A DNA stretch of 64,000 nt from the NCBI RefSeq assembly GCF_900119315.1, contig NZ_LT827010.1:8736001-8800000 (forward strand), given 5' to 3'. The DNA is from Actinoplanes sp. SE50/110 (GTDB lineage: Bacteria; Actinomycetota; Actinomycetes; Mycobacteriales; Micromonosporaceae). Below, piece after piece: positions 31,850-40,697 of the stretch. Within the stretch, counting starts at the first letter, position 1. Every line of letters starts with the position of its first letter. The notes under the pieces were generated by a model that ran no database searches, had not been told where the DNA came from, and saw only the letters and a list, made by a program, of their open reading frames with translations. A program made the translations under genes and the position numbers.

Positions 31850-32476
31850 GTGAAGTTCTCATTCCGTCCTGTCGAGGGCGTCTTCTACGACCTCTTCACC
31901 AAGGCCTCGTACAACCTGGTGAAGGGGACCGAGCTGCTCAACGAGCTGGCTCTGCCCGGCGTGGACGTCCAGTCGGTCAGCGAGCGGCTCAGCGACGTCG
32001 AGCACGACAGCGACGCGCTCACCCACGAGCTGTACAAAAAGATCAACTCCACCTTCATCACCCCGTTCGACCGGGCCGACATCTACTCGCTCGGCTCCCA
32101 GCTGGACGACGTGATGGATCACCTGGAAGCGGTCGGCAACCTGCTCTACCTGTACGGCCTGACCGAGCTGCCGTCGCTGCCCCGCGAGATGCACGAGCTG
32201 ATCACGGTCCTCGACCAGCAGGCGAAGATCACCGCCGAGGCGATGCCCCGGCTGCGGTCGATGAAGGGTCTCGAGGAGTACTGGATCGAGATCAACCGCT
32301 TGGAGAACGACGGGGACCGGGCCTATCGGATGCTGCTCGTCCGGCTCTTCTCCGGGGAGTACGACGCGCTCACCGTGCTCAAGATGAAGGAGGTCGCCGA
32401 CGAACTGGAAGCGGCCTGCGACGCGTTCGAGCACGTGGCGAACACGGTCGAGACCATAGCGGTCAAGGAGTCCTAG
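31850..32476 (+). CDS. DUF47/PhoU-like accessory protein of the PiT transporter
   Basis: This 208-residue helical protein of the DUF47 (PhoU-like) family begins FSFRPVEGVFYDLFTKASYNLVKGTELL and has the metal-ligand-type helices LSDVEHDSDALTHELYKKINSTFITPFDRADIYSL. Such proteins sit next to, and are thought to regulate, low-affinity phosphate transporters. It starts at GTG 31850 with GAGG upstream, and the PiT gene follows with a 3-nt gap. The organism thus has both PiT and Pst systems near each other. Confidence 0.9.
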   Translation: MKFSFRPVEGVFYDLFTKASYNLVKGTELLNELALPGVDVQSVSERLSDVEHDSDALTHELYKKINSTFITPFDRADIYSLGSQLDDVMDHLEAVGNLLYLYGLTELPSLPREMHELITVLDQQAKITAEAMPRLRSMKGLEEYWIEINRLENDGDRAYRMLLVRLFSGEYDALTVLKMKEVADELEAACDAFEHVANTVETIAVKES

Positions 32477-32479
32477 GCC

Positions 32480-33487
32480 TTGTCTCCGGAACTCGTCGCC
32501 GTCCTGGCGGTGATCGTCGCCGCGATGGTCTTCGACTACACCAACGGCTTCCACGACGCCGCCAACGCGATCGCCACCAGCGTCAGCACCCGCGCGCTGA
32601 CCCCGCGGGTCGCGCTCGGCATGGCCGCCGTCGGCAACTTCATCGGCGCCCACTTCGGCACCGAGGTGGCCAAGACGGTCGGTGACGGCCTGGTCTCCCT
32701 CCCGCTGGGCATTCCGAGTCTGGGCGTCGTCTTCGCCGGCGTCCTCGGCGCGATCGCCTGGAACCTGATCACCTGGTTCTTCGGCCTGCCGTCCAGCTCC
32801 TCGCACGCCCTGTTCGGCGGCCTGGTCGGCGCCACCATGATCGCCGGCATCGGCTCCGTGCAGTGGGCCAACATCGTCGGCAAGGTCCTGCTCCCGATGA
32901 TCCTGTCCCCGGTCGTCGGCCTGATCCTCGGCTTCGCCGCGATGATCGCCCTGATGTGGACGTTCCGGCGCGGCCACCCGGGCCGGCTCAACCGCGGCTT
33001 CCGGCACGCCCAGACGGTCTCCGCGGCCATGATGGCCATCGGCCACGGCACCCAGGACGCCGCCAAGACCATGGGGATCGTCGTCCTGGCGCTGTACACC
33101 GGCGGTTACCAGGACAGCGCTGCACACATCCCGGAGTGGGTGTTCTGGGCGTCGGCGACCATGCTGGCCGCCGGCACGTACACCGGCGGCTGGCGGATCA
33201 TCCGCACCCTCGGCCGCAAGATCATCGACTTGGGCCCGGCCGAGGGCTTCGCCGCCGAGACGGTCGCCAGCGCGGTCCTCTACTTCAACGCCTGGGTCCT
33301 GCACGCGCCGATCTCCACCACCCACACGATCACCTCAGCGATCATGGGCGTCGGCGCCACCAAACGCCTCAGTGCGGTCCGCTGGAACGTGGCCGGCAAC
33401 ATCATCATCGCCTGGCTGACGACTTTCCCGGGCGCGGCGCTGATCGCCTGCCTGGCCTATGCCATCGTCCGGCCGGCCTTCTCCTGA
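32480..33487 (+). CDS. PiT-family inorganic phosphate transporter
   Basis: This 335-residue membrane protein moves phosphate (as metal phosphate) into the cell with protons. The paired PiT signatures are clear: DYTNGFHDAANAIATSVSTRAL at the N-terminus and NAWVLHAPISTTHTITSAIMGVG near the end, with about ten hydrophobic segments and LPSSSSHALFGGL in the middle. It starts at TTG, 3 nt after the DUF47 stop, with AAGGAG about 10 nt upstream. It gives low-affinity phosphate uptake, complementing pstSCAB. Confidence 0.93.
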   Translation: MSPELVAVLAVIVAAMVFDYTNGFHDAANAIATSVSTRALTPRVALGMAAVGNFIGAHFGTEVAKTVGDGLVSLPLGIPSLGVVFAGVLGAIAWNLITWFFGLPSSSSHALFGGLVGATMIAGIGSVQWANIVGKVLLPMILSPVVGLILGFAAMIALMWTFRRGHPGRLNRGFRHAQTVSAAMMAIGHGTQDAAKTMGIVVLALYTGGYQDSAAHIPEWVFWASATMLAAGTYTGGWRIIRTLGRKIIDLGPAEGFAAETVASAVLYFNAWVLHAPISTTHTITSAIMGVGATKRLSAVRWNVAGNIIIAWLTTFPGAALIACLAYAIVRPAFS

Positions 33488-33614
33488 ATCAACCGCCGAG
33501 GCCGGATCTGAAGATCAACCGCCGACTTCCCGGCCGGGCAACCCCAACGCGACGAACCCGCGACGGCAGCCGGAAGGCCGCGCCCACCGCGGGGCGGGGA
33601 GCATCCGGAGCGCC

Positions 33615-34592
33615 TCAGTAGATGACGCCGATCTGCTCGCGGATGGAGTCGAGGAGGTTCATGACTTCGAGCGTCGTGGTCTGGCTGACCAGCGGGCTTT
33701 CCCGCTCCCCCGCCGCCAGGCAGCGCTGCACCTCCGCCGCCTCGAACTGGTAGCCACTGCCCGGGAAGTCGAACTCGAACGTTTCCGGCGCCTTGTCCGG
33801 CCGGCTCAGCGTGAACGACCGCGGCACCATGAAGCCCGGCGGGATGTCGATCCGCCCGTCCGTCCCGGTGATCGACGCGGCGTTGCGGCTCGCCCCGTTG
33901 ATGCTGCAGGTGAGGGCCCCGACCGCGCCGGACTGCCAGCCGAGCAGGATCCCGGTGTGTTCGTCGACGCGTTCCGGGGTGAGGTGCGCCCAGGCCTGCA
34001 CCGAGCTGGGCAGCCCCAGGAACAGGTGGGCCAGGTGGACCGGATAGACGCCGAGGTCGAGCAGCGCGCCGCCCCCGAGTTCGGGCGCGCGCAGCCGGTG
34101 TTCGGCGGCGAACGGACCCTGCAGCCCGAAATCGGCGTGGATCGAGCTGACCCAGCCGATCGCGCCCTCTTCGACGAGTTCGGCGGCCCGGCGGATGGCC
34201 GGGTTGCAGCGCATCCACATGGCCTCCATCAGGAACACCCCGCGGGACCGGGCGGCCTCGACGAGTTGGGCGGCGGTCGGCAGGTCCAGGGTGATCGGCT
34301 TTTCGACCAGCACCGCCTTGCCGGCCTCGATGCACTGCAGCGCCGCCGCGTGGTGGTAGGCGTGCGGCGTCGCCACGTAGATGACGTCGACCTCGTCGTC
34401 GGCGGCCAGCGCGGCGTAGGACCCGTGCGCCCGGGCGAACCCGTACCGTTGCGCGAACGCGTCCGCGGTCTTCTGGTCGCGTGACCCCACCGCGGCGAGT
34501 TCCGCCCCCGGCACCAGCGGAAGGTCGGCGGCGAACGTGGCGGCGATCCCGCCCAGCCCGAGAATGCCCCAGCGAACGTTCTGTCCCGTCAT
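33615..34592 (-). CDS. Gfo/Idh/MocA-family oxidoreductase
   Basis: This 325-residue NAD(P)-dependent dehydrogenase, usually acting on sugars or inositols, has the Rossmann start VRWGILGLGGIAATFAADL, the conserved VEKPITLD with the catalytic Lys, and GGGALLDLGVYPVHLAHLFLG in the C-terminal domain. The closest types include trans-dihydrodiol dehydrogenase-like proteins, so the substrate is open. ATG 34592 has TACGGT (minus strand, 34605-34600) exactly 7 nt upstream, a leaderless start. It stands alone, divergent from a NUDIX gene. Confidence 0.88.
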   Translation of the reverse strand: MTGQNVRWGILGLGGIAATFAADLPLVPGAELAAVGSRDQKTADAFAQRYGFARAHGSYAALAADDEVDVIYVATPHAYHHAAALQCIEAGKAVLVEKPITLDLPTAAQLVEAARSRGVFLMEAMWMRCNPAIRRAAELVEEGAIGWVSSIHADFGLQGPFAAEHRLRAPELGGGALLDLGVYPVHLAHLFLGLPSSVQAWAHLTPERVDEHTGILLGWQSGAVGALTCSINGASRNAASITGTDGRIDIPPGFMVPRSFTLSRPDKAPETFEFDFPGSGYQFEAAEVQRCLAAGERESPLVSQTTTLEVMNLLDSIREQIGVIY

Positions 34593-34694
34593 GATCAGTA
34601 CCGTATCGCCCCCACCGGACCCTGTCCCCCGCCTCCGCCGGCGGGACTGGCCGGCTGGCTGCCGTGAGGCGGGCGATGGTGCAAGGATCGACGG

Positions 34695-35480
34695 GTGACC
34701 GAGCCGATGCCCCTGCCGCCCGCGATGATGCAGCGCGCCCGCGATTTCGCCGGCCCACCGGTTCCGGCGCGGCCGGCCGCGACGGTGGTGCTGCTCCGCC
34801 CGGCCGCCGGGCACCGCTTCCAGGTGTACGTGCTGCGCCGGATGACCACGATGGCGTTCGGCGGGGTCTACGCGTTCCCGGGCGGCGCGGTCGACCCCAC
34901 CGACCGGCCGGAGACGCTGCGCGACGACTGGGCCCGGCGGCTCGGCGTGTCCGAGGAGCAGGCCCGCGCCGTCGTCGGTGCGGCGGCCCGCGAGCTGTTC
35001 GAGGAGGCCGGCGTGGTGCTGGCCGGCCCGGCCGCCGAGCCGGATCGCACGGTCGCCGACGCCGACGATCCCACCTGGGAGTCCGATCGGGCGGCGGTGC
35101 TGCGCCGGGAGCTGACGATGGCGGATCTGCTGGCCCGCCGGGGTCTGCGGCTGCGCGACGACCTGCTGCTGCCGTGGGCCCGGTGGATCACCCCGGAGTT
35201 CGAGCCGAAACGATTCGACACCTGGTTCTTCGTGGCTCTGCTGCCGGAGGCCCAGGAGGCCCGGGACGTCTCCGGGGAGGCGGACCGCACGGCGTGGATC
35301 GATCCGGCGGATGCGGCGGATCTGCCGATGCTGCCGCCGACCCGGCACACCCTGGACCAGATCGTGGCGGGCGGCACGATCGACGGCGTGGTGGCCGCCT
35401 CGGTGCACCGTGACGCGGCCACCCCGGTGATGCCCCGCATCGAGGTCACCGACGACGGCACGGCGACCCTGCGATTCTGA
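34695..35480 (+). CDS. NUDIX-family hydrolase, NUDT19/acyl-CoA type
   Basis: This 261-residue protein resembles the NUDT7/NUDT19-like coenzyme-A diphosphatases: PAATVVLLRPAAGHRFQVYVLRR, MAFGGVYAFPGGAVDP, and a box split by an insertion, ending AARELFEEAGVVLAGP. Further on, WARWITPEFEPKRFDTWFFVALLP fits this subclass. Hydrolysis of CoA or acyl-CoA is plausible but not shown. The start is GTG with AAGGA upstream. Its end faces pstB across a bidirectional terminator. Confidence 0.83.
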   Translation: MTEPMPLPPAMMQRARDFAGPPVPARPAATVVLLRPAAGHRFQVYVLRRMTTMAFGGVYAFPGGAVDPTDRPETLRDDWARRLGVSEEQARAVVGAAARELFEEAGVVLAGPAAEPDRTVADADDPTWESDRAAVLRRELTMADLLARRGLRLRDDLLLPWARWITPEFEPKRFDTWFFVALLPEAQEARDVSGEADRTAWIDPADAADLPMLPPTRHTLDQIVAGGTIDGVVAASVHRDAATPVMPRIEVTDDGTATLRF

Positions 35481-35488
35481 GGAGACGA

Positions 35489-35528
35489 CAAAGGCGCCGA
35501 TCGCCGCGTACGGAGATCGACGCCTTTG
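35489..35528. terminator. Bidirectional terminator between NUDIX and pstB
   Basis: Arms 35489-35502 and 35515-35528 pair over 14 nt with one mismatch; CAAAG at one side and CTTTG at the other give short A/T runs in both directions. It lies between convergent genes. Confidence 0.75.
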
Positions 35529-35540
35529 AACGGGCGGACC

Positions 35541-36317
35541 TCAGCCGAAGCGGCCGGTGATGTAGTCCTCGGTCTTCTTCTGCGACGGGTTGCTGAAGAT
35601 CTTCTGCGTGTCGTCGTACTCGATCAGCCGGCCGGGCTCGCCGGTCTTGTCGATCGAGAAGAAGCCGGTCTTGTCGCTGACCCGGGCCGCCTGCTGCATG
35701 TTGTGCGTGACGATGATGATCGTGAAGCGGTCCTTCAGCTTGAACATCAGGTCCTCGATCGCCAGCGTCGAGATCGGGTCGAGCGCCGAGCAGGGCTCGT
35801 CCATCAGCACGACCTGCGGCTCGACCGCGATGGTGCGGGCGATGCAGAGGCGCTGCTGCTGACCGCCGGAGAGGCCGGCGCCGGGGCGGTCGAGCCGGTC
35901 CTTGACCTCGTCCCAGAGGTTCGCGGAGCGCAGCGACTTCTCGGCGGCGTCGTCCAGGATCGACTTCTTCTTGACGCCGTTGAGCTTGAGGCCGGCGACC
36001 GCGTTCTCGTAGATCGACATGGTCGGGAACGGGTTGGGCCGCTGGAAGACCATGCCGATCATGCGGCGGACCGCGGTGATGTCCACGTCCGGGTCGTAGA
36101 TGTTCTGGTCGTCGATGGTGAGGCGACCCTCGATCCGCGCGTTCGGCAGGACCTCGTGCATGCGGTTGATCGACCGGAGGAAGGTCGACTTGCCGCAGCC
36201 GGACGGGCCGATCAGGGCGGTGATCGTCTTCGGCTCGACGATCATCGAGACGTTGTCGATCGCCTTGAAGGAACCGTAGTAGGACGAGACGTTGCTCGCC
36301 TCGATGCGCTTGGCCAT
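35541..36317 (-). CDS. pstB: Phosphate ABC transporter ATP-binding protein PstB
   Basis: This 258-residue ATPase of the high-affinity phosphate importer has Walker A ALIGPSGCGKSTFL, the signature LSGGQQQRLCIARTI and Walker B VVLMDEPCSALDPIS. The D-loop and switch His (IIVTHNM) are present. It is the last gene of pstSCAB, 15 nt after pstA, and ends before a bidirectional terminator. Length and motifs are standard. Confidence 0.97.
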   Translation of the reverse strand: MAKRIEASNVSSYYGSFKAIDNVSMIVEPKTITALIGPSGCGKSTFLRSINRMHEVLPNARIEGRLTIDDQNIYDPDVDITAVRRMIGMVFQRPNPFPTMSIYENAVAGLKLNGVKKKSILDDAAEKSLRSANLWDEVKDRLDRPGAGLSGGQQQRLCIARTIAVEPQVVLMDEPCSALDPISTLAIEDLMFKLKDRFTIIIVTHNMQQAARVSDKTGFFSIDKTGEPGRLIEYDDTQKIFSNPSQKKTEDYITGRFG

Positions 36318-36332
36318 GGGAGGGAACCTCTT

Positions 36333-37394
36333 CTACCGGGTCAGTTTGTTGCGGCGGGCGAGCAGCTTGGCGCCGATCGTGAAGATCAGCACGAGGGCGA
36401 CCAGCGTCAGCGCTGCGGTCCAGGCCCGGGCCGGCGAGTACTTAGAGGCGTCGCCCGCCTGCTGGAACACGTAGAGGGCCAGCGACGACTGACCGCCGGC
36501 GAACGGATCGAAGTTGATCCGGGCGAGGCCACCCGCGACCAGCAGCACCGGGGCGGTCTCGCCGGCCGCGCGGGCGATGGCGAGCATGACGCCGGTGACG
36601 ATGCCGGGTGCCGCGGTGGGCAGCACCACGCTGAGGATCGTCTTCCACTGCGGGACGCCCAGCGCGTACGCACCCTCGCGGAGCGGGCCCGGAACCAGGC
36701 GCAGCATCTCCTCGGTGGAGCGCACGATGGTCGGCAGCATCAGCACGGTCAGGGCCAGCGCGGCCGCGAAGCCGGAGTACTCCGGCTCCCCGTTGTTGAA
36801 CCAGGGGCTGACGATCAGCACCCAGAAGGAGAGGATGAACAGACCGGCGACGATCGACGGGATGCCCGTCATCACGTCGACGAAGAAGCGGACCGTGGTG
36901 GCGAACCGGCCCCGGCCGTACTCCACCAGGTAGACCGCGCCGAGTACGCCGAGCGGCACGGCGAACAGGGTGGCGATGCCGACCTGCTCCAGGGTGCCGA
37001 CGATGGCGTGGTAAGCGCCGCCGTTCGCGTCGCGGGCGCCGATGTTCGCCATCGACGAGCCGAAGAAGTCGCCGTCGAGCCGGTCGACGCCCTTGGCGAG
37101 CAGCGTCCACACCACCGAGGCCAGCGGCAGGACGGCCAGCACGCAGGCGGTGTAGATGAGGGTCTGCCACATCCGGTTGCGGGCGGCGCGCCTGCCCTCC
37201 ACCCGGGACGCGGCCAGGTTGAGGCCGACCAGGTAGAACACCACGCCGAGGAAGGCGACCAGCACCCAGTTGCCGATGCCGGTCCCGAGCACCACGACGG
37301 CGGAGACGATCAGTGCGGCCACGGCGACCGCCAGGTTGGCGGCGACCGGGAACTTCCTGCTGCGGATGTTGTCCGGCGTCATCACGATGCTCAT
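36333..37394 (-). CDS. pstA: Phosphate ABC transporter permease PstA
   Basis: This 353-residue permease has an N-terminal extension with extra hydrophobic segments (AVAVAALIVSAVVVLGTGIGNWVLVAFLGVVFYLVGLNL) before the usual six-helix core. The core has VGIATLFAVPLGVLGAVYLVEYGRGR, VDVMTGIPSIVAGLF, and the coupling EAA loop LREGAYALGVPQWKTILSVVLP. ATG 37394 overlaps the pstC stop by 4 nt. It forms the channel with PstC. Confidence 0.95.
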   Translation of the reverse strand: MSIVMTPDNIRSRKFPVAANLAVAVAALIVSAVVVLGTGIGNWVLVAFLGVVFYLVGLNLAASRVEGRRAARNRMWQTLIYTACVLAVLPLASVVWTLLAKGVDRLDGDFFGSSMANIGARDANGGAYHAIVGTLEQVGIATLFAVPLGVLGAVYLVEYGRGRFATTVRFFVDVMTGIPSIVAGLFILSFWVLIVSPWFNNGEPEYSGFAAALALTVLMLPTIVRSTEEMLRLVPGPLREGAYALGVPQWKTILSVVLPTAAPGIVTGVMLAIARAAGETAPVLLVAGGLARINFDPFAGGQSSLALYVFQQAGDASKYSPARAWTAALTLVALVLIFTIGAKLLARRNKLTR

Positions 37395-38461
37395 GCGGCA
37401 CTGTCCCGGAACTCGCGGCGGCGGTAGATGATCGCCCGCGCCGTCATGTTGACGACCAGCGTGATCGCGAACAGCACCAGACCGGAGGCGATCAGCGCGC
37501 CGCGGCCGGTGTCGTTCGCCTCGCCGAACGCGTTGGCGATGTTGGCGGCGATCGAGTTGCCGCCGGTCTGGATCAGGTTGAACGAGATCTGCCAGGTGAT
37601 GCCGAGGGTCAGCGCCAGGGCGATGGTCTCGCCGAGGGCGCGGCCCAGGCCGAGCATCACCGCGGCGATCACACCGGGCTTGCCGTACGGCAGGACCGCG
37701 GTGCGGACCATCTCCCACTTGGTGGCGCCGAGCGCGAGCGCGGCCTCCTCGTTCATCCCGGGGGTCTGCTGGAAGACCTCACGGGACAGCGACGTGACGA
37801 TCGGCAGCACCATGATCGCCAGGACCAGGCCACCGAGCATGATCGACTGTCCGAACGGACCGTCCCCGCCGAAGATCGGCAGCCAGCCGAAGTAGTGGTT
37901 GAGCCAGGCCGAGAAGTCCCGCACCGGCTCCTGCAGCACGTCACGGCCCCACAGGCCGAAGACGACACTGGGCACCGCGGCCAGCAGGTCGATCACGAAG
38001 CCGAGCGGGGTGGCCAGCCGGCGCGGGGCGTAGTGCGAGAGGAACAGCGCGATGCCCAGCGCGATCGGCACCGCGACGATCAGCGCGATGACCGAGGTCA
38101 GCAGCGTGCCGAAGGCCAGGACGGCGACACCGAAGGCCGGCTCGGCCTCGTTCGGCCGCCAGAAGTTGTAGGTCAGGAAGTTCTCTTTGTCGGCCCGGAT
38201 GGCCGGCACTGCCTTCGAGATCAGGAAGACGGCGATCGCGACGATGATGACCAGCACCATCGTGCCGGCGGCCAGGGAGAGACCGCGGAATCCGGTCTCC
38301 ATGGAGAACCGGGATTTCTTGGGCAGGGCGCCGCCGCCACCGACCGGGGGCTCTTCGTAACTGCTCGGGGACACGCCAGAGCCGGCGCCCCGGGCGTGAC
38401 GGGGAGTCACGCCCAGGTCACCGGCGGTGGCGTTCGCCGAGCGGGAGGGATAGTCACCCAT
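37391..38461 (-). CDS. pstC: Phosphate ABC transporter permease PstC
   Basis: This 356-residue permease has a long cytoplasmic N-terminus (about 60 residues, Gly/Ser/Pro-rich), then the six-helix core. Key segments: LLTSVIALIVAVPIALGIALFLSHYAPRRL, VIDLLAAVPSVVFGLWG, and the EAA loop NEEAALALGATKWEMVRTAVLPYGKPG. It pairs with PstA. It starts 48 nt after pstS and overlaps pstA by 4 nt. Confidence 0.95.
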   Translation of the reverse strand: MGDYPSRSANATAGDLGVTPRHARGAGSGVSPSSYEEPPVGGGGALPKKSRFSMETGFRGLSLAAGTMVLVIIVAIAVFLISKAVPAIRADKENFLTYNFWRPNEAEPAFGVAVLAFGTLLTSVIALIVAVPIALGIALFLSHYAPRRLATPLGFVIDLLAAVPSVVFGLWGRDVLQEPVRDFSAWLNHYFGWLPIFGGDGPFGQSIMLGGLVLAIMVLPIVTSLSREVFQQTPGMNEEAALALGATKWEMVRTAVLPYGKPGVIAAVMLGLGRALGETIALALTLGITWQISFNLIQTGGNSIAANIANAFGEANDTGRGALIASGLVLFAITLVVNMTARAIIYRRREFRDSAA

Positions 38462-38509
38462 CTACGCGCTCGCTGTCGTCTCGGAGGGATTCAGGAACCG
38501 GGGGGTGGT

Positions 38510-39610
38510 TCAGGAGAGAGCGGCGACCGAGGTGGCGACCTTGGTGCGGACCGACTCGGGCAGCGGGGCGTAGCCCAGGTCGGCCAGCTTCTTCTGGCCC
38601 TCGGCGCTGGAGGTGTACTTCAGGAAGCCCTGCACGGCCTTGCCCTTGGCGGCGTCGGCGTACTTCGAGCAGACGATCTCGTAGGTCGCCAGCACAATGG
38701 GGTAGGCGCCCGCGGTCGCGGTCTTGTAGTCGATGTCCAGCTTCAGGTCGTTGCCCTTGCCGGTGACCTTCGCGCCCTCGATGGTCTTGCCCGCGGCGTC
38801 GCCGGTGAGCTCGACGTACTCGCCGGCACCGTTCTTGATCTTGGCCTTCTGCAGGTCGCTGTTCTCGGCGAAGGAGAGCTCGACGTACGAGATGGTGTTC
38901 GGGGTGCTCTTCAGCTTGGCGGCGATGCCGTCCGAGCCCTTGGCGCCGGTGCCGCCCGGAGCCGCCCACGCCTTGGCGTGGTCGTAGGTCCAGTCACCCT
39001 CGGCGGTCTTGCTGAGGTACTTGGTGAAGTTGTCGGTGGTGCCCGACTCGTCCGAGCGGTGCACGGCCTCGATGGTCGCGTCCGGGAGCTTGGCGCCGGA
39101 GTTCTCGGCGGCGATGGCCGGGTCGTTCCACTTGGTGATCTTGCCGGAGAAGATCTTCGCGATCAGGCTCGGCGACAGCTGCAGACCGTCGGCGCCCTGG
39201 ATGTTGTAGACCACCGCGATCGGACCGACGACCATCGGGAGGTTGAGAGCCGGCGAGGCGCACTTGGCGTCGGCCTGCGGCTGCTCGTCGTCCTTGAGCG
39301 CCGAGTCGGAGCCGGCGAAGTCGGCGAGACCGGAGATCAGCGCCTTGACGCCCGCGCCCGAACCGGTGGGCTGGTAGTCGATCTTGGCGGCCGAGCAGGA
39401 GGCGGTGTACGCCTTGATCCATTCGGCCATCGCGTTCTTCTGGGCGCTGGAGCCCTGAGCGGCCAGGGTGCCACCAACGCAGGTGCCGGCGGACGGGGCG
39501 GCGGCGCCGGTGTCCCCCTTGGTGTCGGTGTTGTCCGAGCCGCACGCGGTGAGCGCGATGGTCGCAGTCAAAGCAATGCCGGCAACAAGACCGGACCGCT
39601 GGAACTTCAC
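38510..39610 (-). CDS. pstS: Phosphate-binding lipoprotein PstS
   Basis: This 366-residue lipoprotein catches phosphate outside the membrane and delivers it to PstCA. It has a signal peptide with lipobox LTACGS, the Thr/Ser-rich start, then TLAAQGSSAQKNAM, YQPTGSGAGVKALISG, FAGSDSAL and VHRSDESGTTDNFTKYL, where the conserved Arg and Asp bind phosphate. It starts at GTG 39610 with AAGGGG upstream. PHO-box-like repeats lie upstream, so it heads the pst operon and is probably induced when phosphate is low. Confidence 0.96.
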   Translation of the reverse strand: MKFQRSGLVAGIALTATIALTACGSDNTDTKGDTGAAAPSAGTCVGGTLAAQGSSAQKNAMAEWIKAYTASCSAAKIDYQPTGSGAGVKALISGLADFAGSDSALKDDEQPQADAKCASPALNLPMVVGPIAVVYNIQGADGLQLSPSLIAKIFSGKITKWNDPAIAAENSGAKLPDATIEAVHRSDESGTTDNFTKYLSKTAEGDWTYDHAKAWAAPGGTGAKGSDGIAAKLKSTPNTISYVELSFAENSDLQKAKIKNGAGEYVELTGDAAGKTIEGAKVTGKGNDLKLDIDYKTATAGAYPIVLATYEIVCSKYADAAKGKAVQGFLKYTSSAEGQKKLADLGYAPLPESVRTKVATSVAALS

Positions 39611-39665
39611 GGTTGTAGTCCCCTTCGGGTTCAAGGCGGGCCGGTCGCTCACCGGCTCGAAGGGA

Positions 39666-39775
39666 AAACTAGGAGTGCCAGATGACCTGCGAGCCGGGCG
39701 CACATGAACTGGGGGTGAACTCGTCGACCCCAGAAGGTGGCCTTGCCCTGAGGGGTAGTTGTCCGTTAAGTGAAC
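39666..39775 (-). promoter_or_regulatory. pst operon promoter with PHO-box-like repeats
   Basis: On the minus strand GTTCACC (39720-39714) and GTTCATG (39709-39703) form direct repeats spaced by 11 nt, the pattern of PhoP sites in Streptomyces as I recall. A second GTTCACTTAAC occurs at 39775-39765. TAGTTT (39671-39666) is a -10 candidate. This fits PhoP activation when phosphate is scarce. No phoR/phoP genes are in the window. Confidence 0.6.
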
Positions 39776-39853
39776 CGCGCTCTTGCTACCCGATATGTCG
39801 GATATACCGTCACCTCGTGACTCTACCGAGACACTGCCTTGGCCGCGCCGTTA

Positions 39854-40687
39854 TCAAGCGGGGCGGCGGTAGTTGATGTCCGCGTGGTGGACCTCGAACC
39901 CGAGATACCGGTAGAGCCGCACCGCAGCGGTGTTCGACTCGTCCACATAGAGGTTGGAGACCTCGAGTCCGCGGCCGGCGAGATGCTTCAGCCCGGCCAC
40001 GCTCAGCGCCGCGCCCAGGCCGCGCCGGTGCCCGGCCGGGTCGACCCCGAGCACGTAGATCTCGCCCAGCGGCGGGTCGGTGTCGGTGTGCACCTTGGTC
40101 CAGTGGAAGCCGAGCAGCCGGTCCGTCACGTCGACGGCGAGCAGGAAACCGGCCGGGTCGAACCACGGCTCGCCCTCGCGCAGCAACAGATCGTCGAGAG
40201 TCCAGCGGCCCTGCTCCGGGTGGTGGGCGAAGGCCCGCGCGTTCACCTCGAGCCAGGCCTGCTCGTCGGAGCCGGGGCGGAAGCCGCGGACGGTCACCCC
40301 GGCCGGCAGGGGGATGTCGGGCAGCGGCTCCAGCAGGGAACGGCGCATCTGCCAGAGCACCCGGTCGCGCAGGAAGCCGCGCCGCTCGGCGAAGGCCCGG
40401 GCGGCGGGATCGTCACCGTGCGCCCAGAACCGGAGCTCGCCCGGGCCGGCCGCGTCGAGCAGCCGGCTGCCGTGCCCCTGGCGGCGGTGCGCCGGGTGGA
40501 CGACCAGCTCGCCGGCGCCGTCCTCGAGGAAGGCGTAGCCGGCCAGGGAGCCGTCCGCGGCGTGTGCGAGGAGGTGATCGCCGCCGCCGTTGCGCAGGCG
40601 CAGCTCGACATCCTCGGAGAGCGGATAGCCCGCCGCCTCGGTCAGGGCCAGGACAGCGTCGATCTCGGCGGCGGGCAATCTCTGCAT
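39854..40687 (-). CDS. mshD: Mycothiol synthase MshD
   Basis: This 277-residue enzyme acetylates Cys-GlcN-inositol in the last step of mycothiol synthesis. It is a tandem GNAT protein. The N-terminal half has LVVHPAHRRQGHGSRLLDA, and the C-terminal half the acetyl-CoA binding IYVLGVDPAGHRRGLGAALSVAGL and LYVDESNTAAVRLYRYLGF. It lies next to glnR and pst, the same order as Rv0818-Rv0820. TAAGTT (minus strand, 40700-40695) lies 7 nt upstream of the ATG, suggesting a leaderless transcript separate from glnR. Confidence 0.94.
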   Translation of the reverse strand: MQRLPAAEIDAVLALTEAAGYPLSEDVELRLRNGGGDHLLAHAADGSLAGYAFLEDGAGELVVHPAHRRQGHGSRLLDAAGPGELRFWAHGDDPAARAFAERRGFLRDRVLWQMRRSLLEPLPDIPLPAGVTVRGFRPGSDEQAWLEVNARAFAHHPEQGRWTLDDLLLREGEPWFDPAGFLLAVDVTDRLLGFHWTKVHTDTDPPLGEIYVLGVDPAGHRRGLGAALSVAGLKHLAGRGLEVSNLYVDESNTAAVRLYRYLGFEVHHADINYRRPA

Positions 40688-40697
40688 GGAACCGAAC

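Noticed and set aside
33615..35408. 597-codon gene for the Gfo/Idh/MocA protein
   Set aside because: The Rossmann start is at ATG 34592 with a -10 box 7 nt upstream; the extra 270 codons are antisense to the NUDIX gene.
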